From positions 9,100,461 through 9,164,460 of the forward strand of contig CM068313.1 of NCBI GenBank assembly GCA_034766995.1: 64,000 nt of DNA, given 5' to 3'. The notes under the pieces were generated by a model that searched no databases, had not been told where the DNA came from, and saw only the letters and a list, made by a program, of their open reading frames with translations. Both the position numbers and the translations under genes were made by a program. Shown in pieces: positions 12,230 to 24,748 of the stretch (positions are counted from its first letter, which is position 1; each line of letters opens with the position of its first letter). This stretch comes from Acanthacorydalis orientalis (lineage: Eukaryota; Arthropoda; Insecta; Megaloptera; Corydalidae).

Positions 12230-12884
12230 AGGAGAAGATATCGCATCGCTATTCGTGTTTAGTTGTTTATTAAAATAAAAAAAAATTGAAAGAACAAATA
12301 AACATAAACAACTACAAGACATTTTATACACTAAAACTATAACCCATACCATATCTAAAATCAAATTCAAAATCAGTTTTTAATATTTACATAAGAATGA
12401 CATACATGCCGAAACTAATATTGGGGAACAGATACGCATCTGATTTAAAGAACGAAGATCAAAGAGATGACAGTTATAAAAACATACAATTATAATTTTA
12501 GAGTCAGTAGATAAATATTCATATAATTCACGAGAACTAAAAGCAAAAGGAAGATTCAGTATTATATAATAACTGGATGAAATTAGTTATTTTAACGTTG
12601 GAAACTCTACAATCTCAGATACATGGAGAAATGTGTACTTGAATGTTTAATATAATAGGGTCAAGTCATAATCTCCATGTCTGTCATTTTTCACAAAGTG
12701 TGAAAGCGCTTTTGGAATTCATTCGTCTTCTATAATAATTTTTAAATAAGTTTGACACATTTTATCGTAAATGCCTCCTTTTCAAAAATCTGTATTTGTA
12801 ACGAATTCTAAATAACGATAATAACTAGTGGTCTGTATTTGAAATATTTATTATTGTTGATCAGACGTGGTGCACTGTTACACG

Positions 12885-13130
12885 ACTAGCACTTAACTAC
12901 ATACTGCTTCGTTCTAAAAGATTGTCCTTTATTTAGGTATGTAACCTGAGGGTGGGATGATCCTGAGAGAAATATGTTCCTTTATGTTTAGTTTTTAAAT
13001 GTCCTTATATTCCGTCTTGTATGTAATAAATGAGTGTATTTCAAGTGTGTGATTACTACACTATTTATTGTCACTCTGTCTGTCACATACATTTTTCAAA
13101 CACAGGGTGACACTTCAATTGGTTCGTCTT
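12885..13130 (+). mobile_element. possible solo LTR remnant
   Basis: A block of unusual composition with AATAAA near 13025 followed by a TTTCAAGTGTGTGATTACTA segment, and near 13115 acacttcaattggttcgtc, resembling an LTR end followed by a primer-binding region. Boundaries and family are uncertain. Confidence 0.3.
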
Positions 13131-13319
13131 ATAACTAACAATTTCTTAACAGTATTACTAAATAAATAATCCGCATATTAAAAATTACTTATAACCAGAA
13201 TTCTAACTACTTAGTATTTTTTTTAAAAATACGAAGAGTTTCTCGACTTAGATAGGAAAGAATAAAAATAAAAAAAATAGATTTTACTATTTTTTTCTAT
13301 ATAATTATCTTTACTTTCA

Positions 13320-14160
13320 ATACATTTTTTACAGTGCTTAATTAGCTATTCTACTCCTTTGTAAAAATAATCTTCCGTTTAAAATGTTAAAATGATCAGT
13401 ATCACTGTTTTCAGTTCACTGTCATTATTAAAACAATTTCCACGTAAATTTTTTTTCAAATTACCAAAAAAGGTTATAATTGCTAGGGCCCATGTCTGGA
13501 CTGTAGGGTGGGTAATTAAGTTCTTGGAAGCTATAATCCTGAATAGCGACTTGAGAAAGAGTAGCAATGCAAACTAATGGATTGTTATGCAACAAACGCA
13601 CTCCTTTTTTTTAGTCCATGCTATTATGCAACAATATTCTATAGTATGGATCATTAAAAGTGATATTACGTTCCTTAAAATCATTAGTAAAATGCCCTTA
13701 TAATCCCACAAAATTGTGGTCGCTGCCATTACATGAATTCTCTTTTAAACAGACGACCATAACAAAGAATCATTGTTTCATCCACTTTTACAATGGATGG
13801 ATTCATATATATTGAGTTCTTTAAATGAACGTACGTAGGATACTTGACGCTGAACGGCTGAAAGAAGTTCGGGTGCCCACCTTGCATTGACCTTATTCAT
13901 ATTCGTATAAACATCTCCACCACTAAAGGGATGTAGATATGTACCGTAGTAAACGAACTGATATCTATCATGCTAAAATTGATAGATGGATACTCATTAA
14001 ATCAGATTTATGGTTTGACGTAGTTTAACTAGAAAACCTGAGCTTTGCAACACATCCTCTATATTATTAGTTCTTTGAACGATGCCCCATTATCCTAATA
14101 GAGCTATGATACAGAGCAATCTAAAGTTTTCTGTAACTTAACGCTCTGGACTAACGGATT
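13320..14160 (-). pseudogene. mariner transposase pseudogene (C-terminal part)
   Basis: Minus strand reads VDETMILCY (first Asp region, altered), a decayed middle, LNYPPYSPDMGPSNYNLF (third Asp region) and FGNLKKNLRGNCFNNDSELK. It is a different mariner lineage from the others in the window. Frameshifts and stops throughout. Confidence 0.75.
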
Positions 14161-17100
14161 TACTATTTATTATGTAGTTTGTGGACAGTGAAAATAAATT
14201 TGTCAAGATGAATTTATTCATAATACAAAAAAAGAAAACTATCATGAAATCAGAAATAGTGTCGAAAATGGTCTTGTGTTCGAACACAAATTAACGAAAG
14301 AACTGTTTAACTTCTTTCACTATTACAGCTTTTAAAAAACTTATTAAAAACAATATTTTCAGCATAACTACAACGTGAAACAATGAGTGATAATTTATGT
14401 GTATGGAATTGTAAGTCAATTATCAGTTTTGATCTTGTTATTGTAAGTAATATTAATAGTAATTATGCTATTAATATTTACAAACATTTATCCAGGGACA
14501 TATTAACAAATACCTGATTGAATAAATTTTCCAAAATTATTTCATTACGCATCAGACGATTAGAAACAATGTAAAATTAAGGAAGGTGACTAGATTGCCT
14601 TGAGAATGTTACAATTAAATATGTATCGATTCATCCATATATAAATACTTATACACACACACATATACTTATATGTGTGTATGTTTCTGTGTAAATGTAT
14701 GTAAATAAATATTCGACGTTGTTAGAGCGACTCGTCTTTCTCACTCGCAACTGCAGACAATATATAAGTGAAAGTTGATATTCTAGATACATCTCTTTCA
14801 TACAGATCATTACACCTGACAAAATTATTGTAACAGTAATTTTTTTTATATATAATTACTACCACGCCTTACCAGCTTCGAACAATATTTATACGTATGA
14901 ACTTGAAAATCGTATTAGACATGATTTTTTTTCTGATAAATGCAGCGTTTTGTTCATCGCGTGTTCGTTTTGTAGTCGAAATGTTCATCCTATATCTTCA
15001 TAATCTAATTTCATCTTTGGATAATTAACATTTTTTTTATTAAAAACAATATATAGTTGATTACAACAGATTGAAAATATTCACTGATGAACAGAGTAAA
15101 GAACGAATTCATTTCAGGATATTTATTCCACAATAGACAATCTAATTAATCTTATGGGTGCAAAATTAATAATAAAGATCTGTCTTATTACAGAAAACTC
15201 AGTTAATTCCTGGAAATATATTTAGTTATCTACCAAAGATAGGTAGGATATCTAAACTTGAAAAGTAAGTGTCGCATGAACTACTGGAGGCTAATTTTCG
15301 GACGTCCTCCACTATTTTAACATTTTTAGCATATTTTATACGTTACAACACCTTACCCCAAAGCTAAAGAAATAAGTTCTGTGGCTTCGACAGCCTTTGT
15401 TTTAACTGAAATGCGAAAAGTAAGCAATACTTAACATGCTGCTTTTCGGACGCCATTCTTTTCTCTATGAGGTTTCACTGTGAGGTTATTCCATCTGCTT
15501 AGCCAAGATATAAAGTGTTTTTATTTGTTAAGTTAGCAGTTAAAGGTCCTAAAAGGACGAGAAAATATTTTAATTTAAAACATAGTTTTGATTGATTCAA
15601 TTTAAAAGTACCGAATTAATTTTTACACTTTATATATATATATATATATATACGTGTAATATGTATGTGTGTTTGTGTTTATGTGAATAGATAGATAACA
15701 CTAAATGAGAATAGAAAACTTCATCGCGCCAACTTCTTCGTCCGGAAATACGTCCCGGAAGTTTGTGATGTGCGTCACTCAATGTCGGCCTATGAGCTTC
15801 CGTTCTTTCGTACTGTACGTATTGTTAGAGCTTTTGTTAAAACGTTGACTTCTATATTAAGTTCAGCTTACACAATGTCAATTATACAAACTATTGATTT
15901 TCAGATACGACACAAAAAAGTATATAACCATTTAGTTTTTTTGGCAAGTTATTAATAACGAGTCGTATTTATTTTTATACGAACGTATTGTCTAATACCA
16001 ACCCTCACTATTTGTCTCCATGTGACTGGTATGTTTGATTTACATGCAGGAATTTAAATATTCGTTTTATCTTACTGCTATATCTTGATTTTTCAATCCG
16101 ACCTCGAGTTTCGATTATTATGTACGATTTAGAGGTCAAGAATTCGAAACAAAAAGTTGTTCTACTTATACATATATTAGTGGATAGGAACTTATAAGGA
16201 GTCTATACTTAATTTGTCTACAAATAGTATTTTTAAGACATTTAAATATCTTTGTCAATAATTACTTTTGTACTAGTTGTATTTTTCATGACTTTTTTCT
16301 TGAAGAGCTTGTCAAAATGTGTTATTTAAATGTTCAAGGCGATTGCTTTCTTTAAAAATAATATTAGAAAAAGTGATAATAATAACTTAGAAATATGTTT
16401 TGAGGTATAAAATAATTTATCTGACCGTGTTTTTATATTTGAAATTTATTTAGGGATAAAAAAGTGTATTGTCAAAGATAAAATCCATCCTACCAGATAC
16501 ATCCTGTGTAATATTTTGAAACACCTATCAAAAAAGAGTTTGTTAAATAAATACACGATATCAATTATTTAAATATTTTATTCATTCAATTCATTTCACT
16601 GTATTCACACAACAATAAATTAATTATTTGTACATATCTGACATTTAAATACAATATACAATAGAATATTTCATATTTTTTTTAATACTTACATTCTAAC
16701 ATACTGTTTCATTGGTAATAATTTTACATTATATTTAGAAACGTCTGTATAAATTCATTCTATACATTTTTTTAGTAACTGAACAAAGTTCGTATACCAA
16801 AAAAAAAATTGAATAATAGACAAACTTTGATTTGACTTTTTGTATCTTATCATAAAACACGATTGATAAATATGAAAAAAGTTTTAAATATGAAACGATA
16901 ATAGTCGACAATAATTTTCATGTAATTCTCAACTAAAAACCTCTATTACTATCGAGGTTAATTAAATAAACGATCGATCGGTATTCAAGTAATATTTTAG
17001 GTAAATATTACATAAATTGAATAACATATCGATAGTGAAAATAAATATTTGAATGATAGTTGATGTTTTTTTTCTTATTATTATTTATTACAAATACGTT

Positions 17101-17789
17101 TTAATTGATTAATTGGATTGTTTATTTACTAACCTCGATTTCTTTTATACATAACATAGTTTTCATTCGATGTCAATTATTTGTCGTGAAATCAAATCAT
17201 CATTTTTTAGTTTATTTGAGTTCAATACATAAATACACGTTTTTCTAATTAACAGTTTTTTTTTCTATATACACATTTACACCTAATATATATTCATTTT
17301 ATATACACATTTTTCTATATGGATTAATTTGAAAAATTCATTTATTTCATTGAATACTAAAAAATTTCTTGCAAAATATGTACAAAACAATAACAGGATT
17401 TCGCATTGAAACATGAAAAAGAAACAAATTCGTTTTCATGAAAATATACATCACTTTATTCTAAAAAGATTGGATGTCCTAGACAAGTCTTATTATTTAA
17501 TCAATTTCTTCTTTCGATAAAACTGAAAATATGCAATAGTTTTTAAAGGTGTCAAAAAAATCGTTTTTTAAAATAAAAATTCATCTTATAGATTGTTTTT
17601 TATACTCTAAAAAAAGTGTAGTCAATGAATATTCAGTCTATAGAAATCATAAAACTTTATAACTTTTTTGTAATTTCTTATTAGTATTTGCTTAAAAAAA
17701 TAAAAAAATTGAAATACCATTTTACAATATTCTTATATAAGGGTTGAAAATTTAATCTCCGGATTGATGCTGCAACAATCGAATCGCGT
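14161..17789. other. intergenic, sparse
   Basis: Apart from the MITE-B copy at 15288-15629, I see short TG/TA repeats near 14650, and a unique CpG-bearing stretch at 15690-15870. No supported gene. Confidence 0.5.
15288..15629 (-). mobile_element. MITE-B copy, one end missing
   Basis: Minus-strand family member ending accgaattaatttttacac at 15629. The inner part shows the ggacgccat and gatattccatctgc-like segments. The other terminus is lost. A (TA)n tract adjoins the intact end. Confidence 0.7.
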
Positions 17790-18480
17790 GAAATTAAACT
17801 AAAAGTAAAGCAGCATATAATAGTTTACAGTTGTATCAATAGAGGGTGGCCAAGCAAAGATCGAACAGCTGTTAGTTTCTGCGCAGGAAGCTAGGATATA
17901 CATCGTGTTTCTGTCAGTCGTCATGACGCAACGAATGAATATTAAATTGTAAAACTGTAAAGTAGAGAAAACTGTAACAGAAACTTATGAAATGTTGAAA
18001 TTTGTACCCAGTAGAAACGCTTTATTTCTTACTAATGTGTTTGAATGGTTTAATCGTTTCAAAGATGAAGTAAGGATGTACAAGATGGCACTAGAACCGA
18101 GTGCCCGTCGATCAATTGCAGATTCAATCATAAAAATTCGTGAAATTGTGACAAAAGATTACCGAATGACTCTCTGAATGATGTCAGACGAATTGAACAT
18201 CAATAATAAGAGCATTAGACAAATTTTACATGAAGATTTAGGAAAGAGGAAGATCTGTGTAAAGTTTGTCCAGCATAATCTTACGGATGAGCAAAAACAG
18301 AGAAGAACAGCACCGTGCGCAGACTTGTCGCGAAAATTGAAATTTTCTTAACTGGATTGCTATTGGTGACGAGTCATGGGTGTTTCAATACGATCCTGAG
18401 ACGAAACGCCATGACATGCAATAGACTGGAACGTCACAATAATTGTATTAAAGTAAATGGAGATTACTTTGAATAAATAT
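17790..18480 (+). pseudogene. mariner transposase pseudogene (N-terminal and middle)
   Basis: Plus-strand remnants in order: VEKTVTETYEML, VFEWFNRFKDE, IADSIIKIREIVTKDYRMTL, MMSDELNINNKSIRQILHED, LGKRKICVKFVQHNLTDEQK, then GDESWVFQYDPETKR in another frame. These match mariner helix-turn-helix domains and the first catalytic Asp motif. Several stops and frameshifts are present, and the C-terminal third with the later catalytic Asp residues is missing. Confidence 0.85.
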
Positions 18481-19171
18481 CAAATATTTTTCGTGTTACT
18501 TAAATTGTGTTCGTTTCATTGTGCCAATCCGAGAATTAAATTACCTAACCTCATAGATGAATAAAAAACTTTAAAGCCGACCATGCGTTTAATTCCTTTT
18601 AATAAATGTCGTTTACTAAATCTGAAATAGCTATTATTTATAGTTTTTTTAAAAAAAAATGCAGCATTCAGTCAAATTTTTGTAAGAAAAAATCCAAATT
18701 ATAAAATCGATGATATATTTAAAATAAAATCTCATTAACATATTTTTTAAGAAACCCGATTTTATATCTAAAATATAAAACAATATTTCAATACTTATAA
18801 ATTTCTTTTTAAAATTAAAAACAAACATTTAAATGCTTAGGTTGTTACTCATTCGAATTCTACTATTTAGATAAATTTTAATCATTTTTTATTATTTAAT
18901 ATTTATTTTACAACCCACAAATGTCGTATAGTTAAGTAATTAAGTAAATAGATTTATGAAAACGAAGAAAAAAACACTAGAATATCAAACAAATCAAACG
19001 CCAGCAACATGCATTATATCGTGTACTCTTATGGATTTTATCAATTTCCTGATAAAGTAAACAAATAGTTACCGATATACCCATATAAGCACATAATCAG
19101 TAAAAAAATCATTTTAATATACAAATCGATAACATTTTATCTTATATTAATTTGGTACACACACACACACG

Positions 19172-19205
<34 letters not shown>

Positions 19206-19315
19206 AAAATATCGTTCTAAGTAACATAGTGTCAATAAATGATATCAAAATAAATACGGCGGCTTAGATAATTGACATATTTTTTAAAAAAAAAAAACAG
19301 TTTATTAATTTACAC

Positions 19316-19317
<2 letters not shown>

Positions 19318-19380
<63 letters not shown>

Positions 19381-19384
19381 ATAT
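19318..19384. repeat. (TA)n microsatellite, left of the small MITE
   Basis: TA run ending at the CAGTGGCG terminus. Confidence 0.95.
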
Positions 19385-19653
19385 CAGTGGCGCACTCAAG
19401 ATTTAATCTTGAAGAGAGGGGGGATGAATTGAACGAATAAAAATATTTTAATGTGAATTCAATAAAATACATAAAATGATTATAAAAATTCATTTAAAGA
19501 ATAAAATCTAGTTTTCTTTTCTTTTTACAAAGCTCTTGAATTACTTCAGTCGTGGTTATATGAATCTTTCTGTGTATATATAAATGATAGTGATTTTTTC
19601 CTTTTCCTTTGAGAAATACCAAGGACCCTTGCCCCTTCCCGCTGGATGCGCTA

Positions 19654-19656
<3 letters not shown>
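19385..19656. mobile_element. small MITE with CAGTGGCG-type ends, nested in a (TA)n tract
   Basis: Left end CAGTGGCGCACTCAAG and right end, inverted, CAGTAGCGCATCCAGC. Length 272 bp, with (TA)n on both sides, so it probably inserted into a microsatellite. The ends recall hAT-type terminal repeats, but the superfamily cannot be fixed because the target duplication is hidden by the TA repeats. No coding sequence. Confidence 0.6.
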
Positions 19657-19717
<61 letters not shown>

Positions 19718-19718
19718 A
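19657..19718. repeat. (TA)n microsatellite, right of the small MITE
   Basis: TA run starting at the other MITE terminus. Confidence 0.95.
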
Positions 19719-20204
19719 AGTAATCTAATAAATTAGAAAAGTTTTCATGCAAAGATCAAGATAAATGTAATTATATGAAAAGTTGCTCGTAGAAAACACA
19801 GATTAATATACATGTAAATAGAACAAATTAAGTTTTAATTGTGTTTTTAACTAAATATTTTAATTAACTTTATTAAAACGTTACTGCAGTATTTATAAAA
19901 TGTTTCGGTGTATGTTGTGTGTACGTATTAAACGATGAATGATTGAAGTTTAGAAATGATATTTAGACATAGATGTTATGATAATTGTTTTTTAGCTGAA
20001 ATTATTTCAGATTTTAAATCACAGTCAGGTTTTGGATAATTAGCTTAAAATAATTTGACTAAGATTTAGTGAAAATGTATGAACAGTTTTCTGTAAAAAA
20101 GATATAATTCTATTTCAATCAGTTTCAAGGTTTATAAAAATATTTAACCGATATGAAACGTTTCCATTAAGGAATTGTTTTATGATCATACAATTTTGTC
20201 GATC

Positions 20205-20600
20205 GAATAAATATTCAATAAATTATTATTGATTATTTTTGACCATCGTTTATGCAGAATTTCGACAGCAACGCCATCATCCTCAAAACGCTGAAGAACA
20301 GAATAATCTAACCTCTACACAACAAATCATTTAAGTCATTTTTGATTCCTGATTATACACATTTCGATGACGTTGCCATCAATCTCAGCACTAAAGAACT
20401 TAAAAATCAAAAAAGATGTATCTAAAAATCATTTCAATTTTTTCTCTATCTTGGTACTCTAAATATGACGGCATAGCCATCGAAATTCACATAAGCAAAA
20501 ACCAAGAATTGTCAGTAATTAATTATTGGATATTTTGGTCAGAATTTTTTTTGTGGTTGAATCAATTTGTGAAAGATAGAATATTAAAGAATTCTACAAT
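20205..20600. repeat. foldback family, diverged copies
   Basis: Two left-arm fragments (gccatcatcctcaaaacgct; gttgccatcaatctcagcac) followed by a right arm (gacggcatagccatcgaaat, gtcagtaattaattattgga). Confidence 0.6.
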
Positions 20601-23600
20601 TTTTTTTAAATTATATTAAAAAATAATTTTGTATCATTTAAATAAAACCTTTAAATGTAAATTGAGTGAAAAAGTCAGTTATAAATCTTGAAATATTTTT
20701 ATTCTCGAATGCTTGAAATTGAAAGTGGTCTAAGTCACACAGTCTCATAGTATTTCACTACATAAAATAATTGTCCAATGATTTACTACTTAAACAACAA
20801 ATTTCACATAATGAATAGAGAACTAATAAAAATAATGAGTATTTAATGTTGAAACAAAAATTTAACTGAATGATTCTAACCGTTTATATGTCAATATTTT
20901 AGTTATATATTATTTAGGGTACTCTGGTCAAACTTGATTTATATTTAGAAAATAAAATTTATTTTTCTGCAGAAATAGTTTTAGGTTTTAAGTCAAAATA
21001 CGATTTTGAATATTACATATAAATTAGTCTTTTAATAAATTTATAATAATTTTATTAATTAATAAAATATATGTATTAAAATTTTTCAGAAATATTCAAA
21101 AATCAAAATTTAAGTTGAACACCCTAATTATTGATGAAAAATCTTCATAATATATGAAGAAATTAATCTTTTTTCTTTCAAAAAAATACTCTCAGGTTGT
21201 CCTATTTATAGTAATTCATATAAGTTTTGATTATGGTATTTAGGACAATTCAGTACAGATAATATCGATAATCAAGTTATAATACGAAAAAGTTTATCTT
21301 TAATAAATATGATTCTGCTTCAAATCATTTTCAAGGTTGAAAAATACTGTAAGAAAAATAGATACAAGCTCTTTTAATTACACAAAATAAAACTGAATCG
21401 CTATGATTTTCAGTAACTAACTGACCTCAGATTTAAAGTTTCTGTCAAAAATTTATAGTTATTTATTAGAATATAAAATAAGCTAACCGAAAACGATTTC
21501 GAATAATAAATACTTTAATTTTAATTGATAATTTTTTACTAAAACCTTTAAGAAATGATTGCATATTTTCATAAAATTAAAGTCATTCGTAATGATTTTT
21601 TATTAAGTCCATTTATATTCAGACAATTTTATTTATTCCTCATTTTAAAAAAGTGCAATCTCTAAATGCTCACTCTTATTTAATGAAAATCTTTCTCAGT
21701 ATTACTCGTATTTTATTATTCTGTCCTTTATAAATATTGTATTTGAAGTGACATAACAAATTATGTTTTTTACACTCTTTATTGTTGTCAAAATGAAATG
21801 ATATTGAAATAAATAATCAAAATTGATTATATTATTAGTTATATATATATATATATATACTCATCCGTTTTTGTATTATTATACCCAACTGTAAGCATTC
21901 ATATGAATAGAACAGATTCTCGACAAAACGCATTTATTACCTTATTTCGACATTGCTCATTTTTATACTATTTATTTTTCATATAATTAAATAATACTTA
22001 AACGGATAGGACAGACTGTATATATAATAGGACATTTCTAAGAAAACCCTCATAAATATGTTCTTATCTGTATTTCATATGGAATTTGTTAAAAAATATA
22101 TAATTTTCAGATAATATACAATAAAACATGGATCGTTTTTTAATAAATTGTGTAACTCATAAGACTATCTATGTATTATTTGACTAGATAAACACTAACA
22201 TTAAAGTAAATGCATTAAAGAAAAGTTGTTTTTAATATAAAAACATCTTGTCTAGTTTTAAGTAAAATTATTTTTACAAAAACCATAGTCCATTGATTTG
22301 TTTCCCATATTTATTGAAATAAAATGTTAATATAACACAGTTATACTTGTCTTATCTATAAATTCGTTCTTATCATCTATACATGGAGCTGGAGAAATAA
22401 AATATACCCAAATCATTATATAATTTTTGGACTTTAATTTCTTGATGTACCGTTTTTTGTGGTTCTACTGTGAAGTTGATGGTTTCTGAGTATTTATTCA
22501 TACCTCAAAATAGATATTTATCATTTATTGGGACTTTTTAAATTTGTCGAATTCTATATAAAATAAAAATACAAGGTGAAAAAGATTAAAAGAAAATGTA
22601 CAATTTAACTTTATATTTTATTTTACAGTATAATAAATTTTCAATCATTTTTGATTGTATCTGTTACGTATTTCGATGGCAATGTGTTATTCTCAGAGTA
22701 GAAATATATAGATTATATGCCTTAGTTCTGTGAGAATAAGGGCATCGCCATAGAAATAGGCATAAGCAACAATGATGAATATTTATTTATTGAACATTTT
22801 TGATCAGAAGAATTTGTTTGGTCTACAGGGGGAGTAAAAAATGTATTCGTGAAAGTGAATTCATCCAAAATATTATAAATATATTTAGATTATATGGAGT
22901 GATGCCCAGCAGGCGATCAGTTTAATTAAGGAATAACTTATCTTTCTTTTTATACAAAGAATGATTATTTATGAAAAACATTGTTAGAAATTTATAAAAA
23001 TCTATTTGACGAATATTCAATCTTTCATAAAGGCGTCAATGTCTTGAACAAATTATATTCGTGCATGTTAAAGCCATTCATTCTTCAATGAAAGGCTTTA
23101 AAAACAGATTGGGGATCGAAATTGGTAAAACGTTAAATATTGTTCCTTACTGGAACTTATGTCATCGTATTTACTACATGAAGAAGAGGCATTATCACTT
23201 ATTAGTACTATTTGTCTTTATAAGAGAATTTAGTACCTAGTAGGCACGATTCCAAAATGTCATTGTGAATTATTGCAAATTCGTTGAAGAAATTTGCTGA
23301 ATTTTATCAGCTTTCTTCATAAAAGTGTGTGTGTGTGAGTGTGTGTACGTATTCTTCACAATTAGCCTCTAATATGAAACCAAATATAATGATTATTAAA
23401 CATTTTCTATATAACCATACAAAAATATTCTTTTAGTCTTATGAAACTATATTTGCCTATTATAAAAGTCAATAAATAAAAATCATCAATCAAAAGGTAT
23501 TATCATTAATTTCCCTACTTCTATGCATAATTGTCTTTAAAAAAATATCAAAAATCTTATAATAGATGATTAACTGATTAATAATTTCCTAGTTTCTCAT

Positions 23601-24026
23601 AAATAATTTTGGTATATTTTATTCTCCTCGGTGTTATGTTTTTTGAGAGAATTTTATATGAAACAGTTTTAAAAATAAAAGTTTAAATGAAGCAGTCGAA
23701 TACAAGAGGGAAAATCTAATCTTTAAAAAATCATATTACTCAAATCATTCTTCTTTCATATATATTTTGAAACTAGTTTTTATTTACCCCAAGCAGTATA
23801 TTTTTTTAATTTTTTGCATTCTTTTTCATCCCTTTGCTTTCATTATAATTAGCTATAATTTTTCAATACTATCTCTTTGAAAAATGTGCTGATTTTCCCA
23901 AATTTTCTAACCATCTAACTTATTTTTTATGATATTATTTTTTTAGAAAATCCATTACCTTTTTAGAATTGTACAATAAATAAAAAAAATGTTTCATTTA
24001 CAATAACGTTTAAATATAGTCTAAAT
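20600..24026. other. intergenic, downstream of vnd
   Basis: A+T-rich DNA with one foldback copy (22640-22885), a short TA run at 21840 and a 12-of-13-bp hairpin at 23070-23099. No coding frame worth calling. Confidence 0.5.
22640..22885. repeat. foldback family copy
   Basis: Left-arm atttttgattgtatctgtta and right-arm gcatcgccatagaaatagg, tatttattgaacatttttga, followed by gtgaaagtgaattcatcc. Confidence 0.65.
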
Positions 24027-24384
24027 TTTATTCAATATACCCGGACATAATTGAATATATTTCATTTATACTTTATTACGTAAATCCATTCATCTTTCCA
24101 CCACTCATCTCACAAACAATCCACGTTCTGCTTCGGTATGAATTCGTATAATGAACAAGAATTATTAGTAATATGAACGTTTAACATAACGTTAAAATTC
24201 TCACTAATCCACCATAACGGAAGAGCACCATATCGAACAGGTGCTCATTTCCATCTAACACATCAATCAATAATCAATTTGACAGAAAACAAACGTTTGT
24301 CTACATACAAACAAGCGACGCCGATGCTTCGAAACAAGAAAAGAAAATGACATGTTTTCGTAATGTCTTAAGAACGTATGACTC
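24027..24384 (-). other. vnd: vnd 3' UTR with poly(A) signals
   Basis: Unique, non-repeat sequence directly after the vnd stop codon. AATAAA (minus strand) occurs at 24072-24077 and again at 24027-24032, so a 3' UTR of roughly 310-360 nt is likely. It contains a perfect 7-bp hairpin at 24223-24246 and the palindrome ACAAACGTTTGT near 24287-24298. Confidence 0.55.
24223..24246 (-). other. hairpin in vnd 3' UTR
   Basis: The arms GAGCACC (24223-24229) and GGTGCTC (24240-24246) are perfectly complementary around a 10-nt loop. It sits about 140 nt after the stop codon in unique sequence. It could be an RNA-binding or structural element; the function is unknown. Confidence 0.4.
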
Positions 24385-24748
24385 TCACCACCAGACTCGA
24401 TGTTGTCCATGTATGAGCGAATGTTGGCTGTATTGACTAGTAGCGGCCGCGAAATGTGCCGCCACGGCCGCCGCTGAAACGGGCGGCATACTGTGCGGTG
24501 CCATTGGTCCCATACCGACGGCCAAATGGGGATGCGCGTGCGGATGGTCGCCGTGTGCAGGTTTTCCGCCGGTCGTGCCGCCTGTCCCGCTTCCGCCGCC
24601 ACCCAAACACGGTTTTCCGTCTCTGACTAATACTGGCACGGCGACGCGTCTCGGGGATGGCTGCATACCGCCACCACCCATACTACCACTACCGCCGTGG
24701 TGCTGATCGTGCATACCTTTCTCGTGTTGTGCCCTTTTCGTTTTATAC
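24385..24748 (-). CDS. vnd: vnd last coding exon: homeodomain residues 53-60, NK2-SD, C terminus
   Basis: The acceptor tttttgcag precedes base 24748, whose G completes the Arg53 codon begun in the previous exon. Tyr54 and KTKRAQ follow to finish the homeodomain (to about 24727). After a His/Gly/Met-rich spacer comes the NK2-specific domain [15 protein letters not shown] at about 24651-24607, then Gly-, His/Pro- and Ala-rich tracts, ending [14 protein letters not shown] and TGA at 24385-24387. The segment is strikingly GC-rich against its surroundings, as expected for a conserved exon. 120 residues plus stop. Confidence 0.95.

Noticed and set aside
17992..18177. 61-codon plus-strand frame as a small gene
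   Set aside because: Internal piece of a mariner pseudogene with stops on both sides.
24267..24602. Second minus-strand frame over the last vnd exon
   Set aside because: Out-of-frame shadow; the NK2-SD and homeodomain lie in the other frame.
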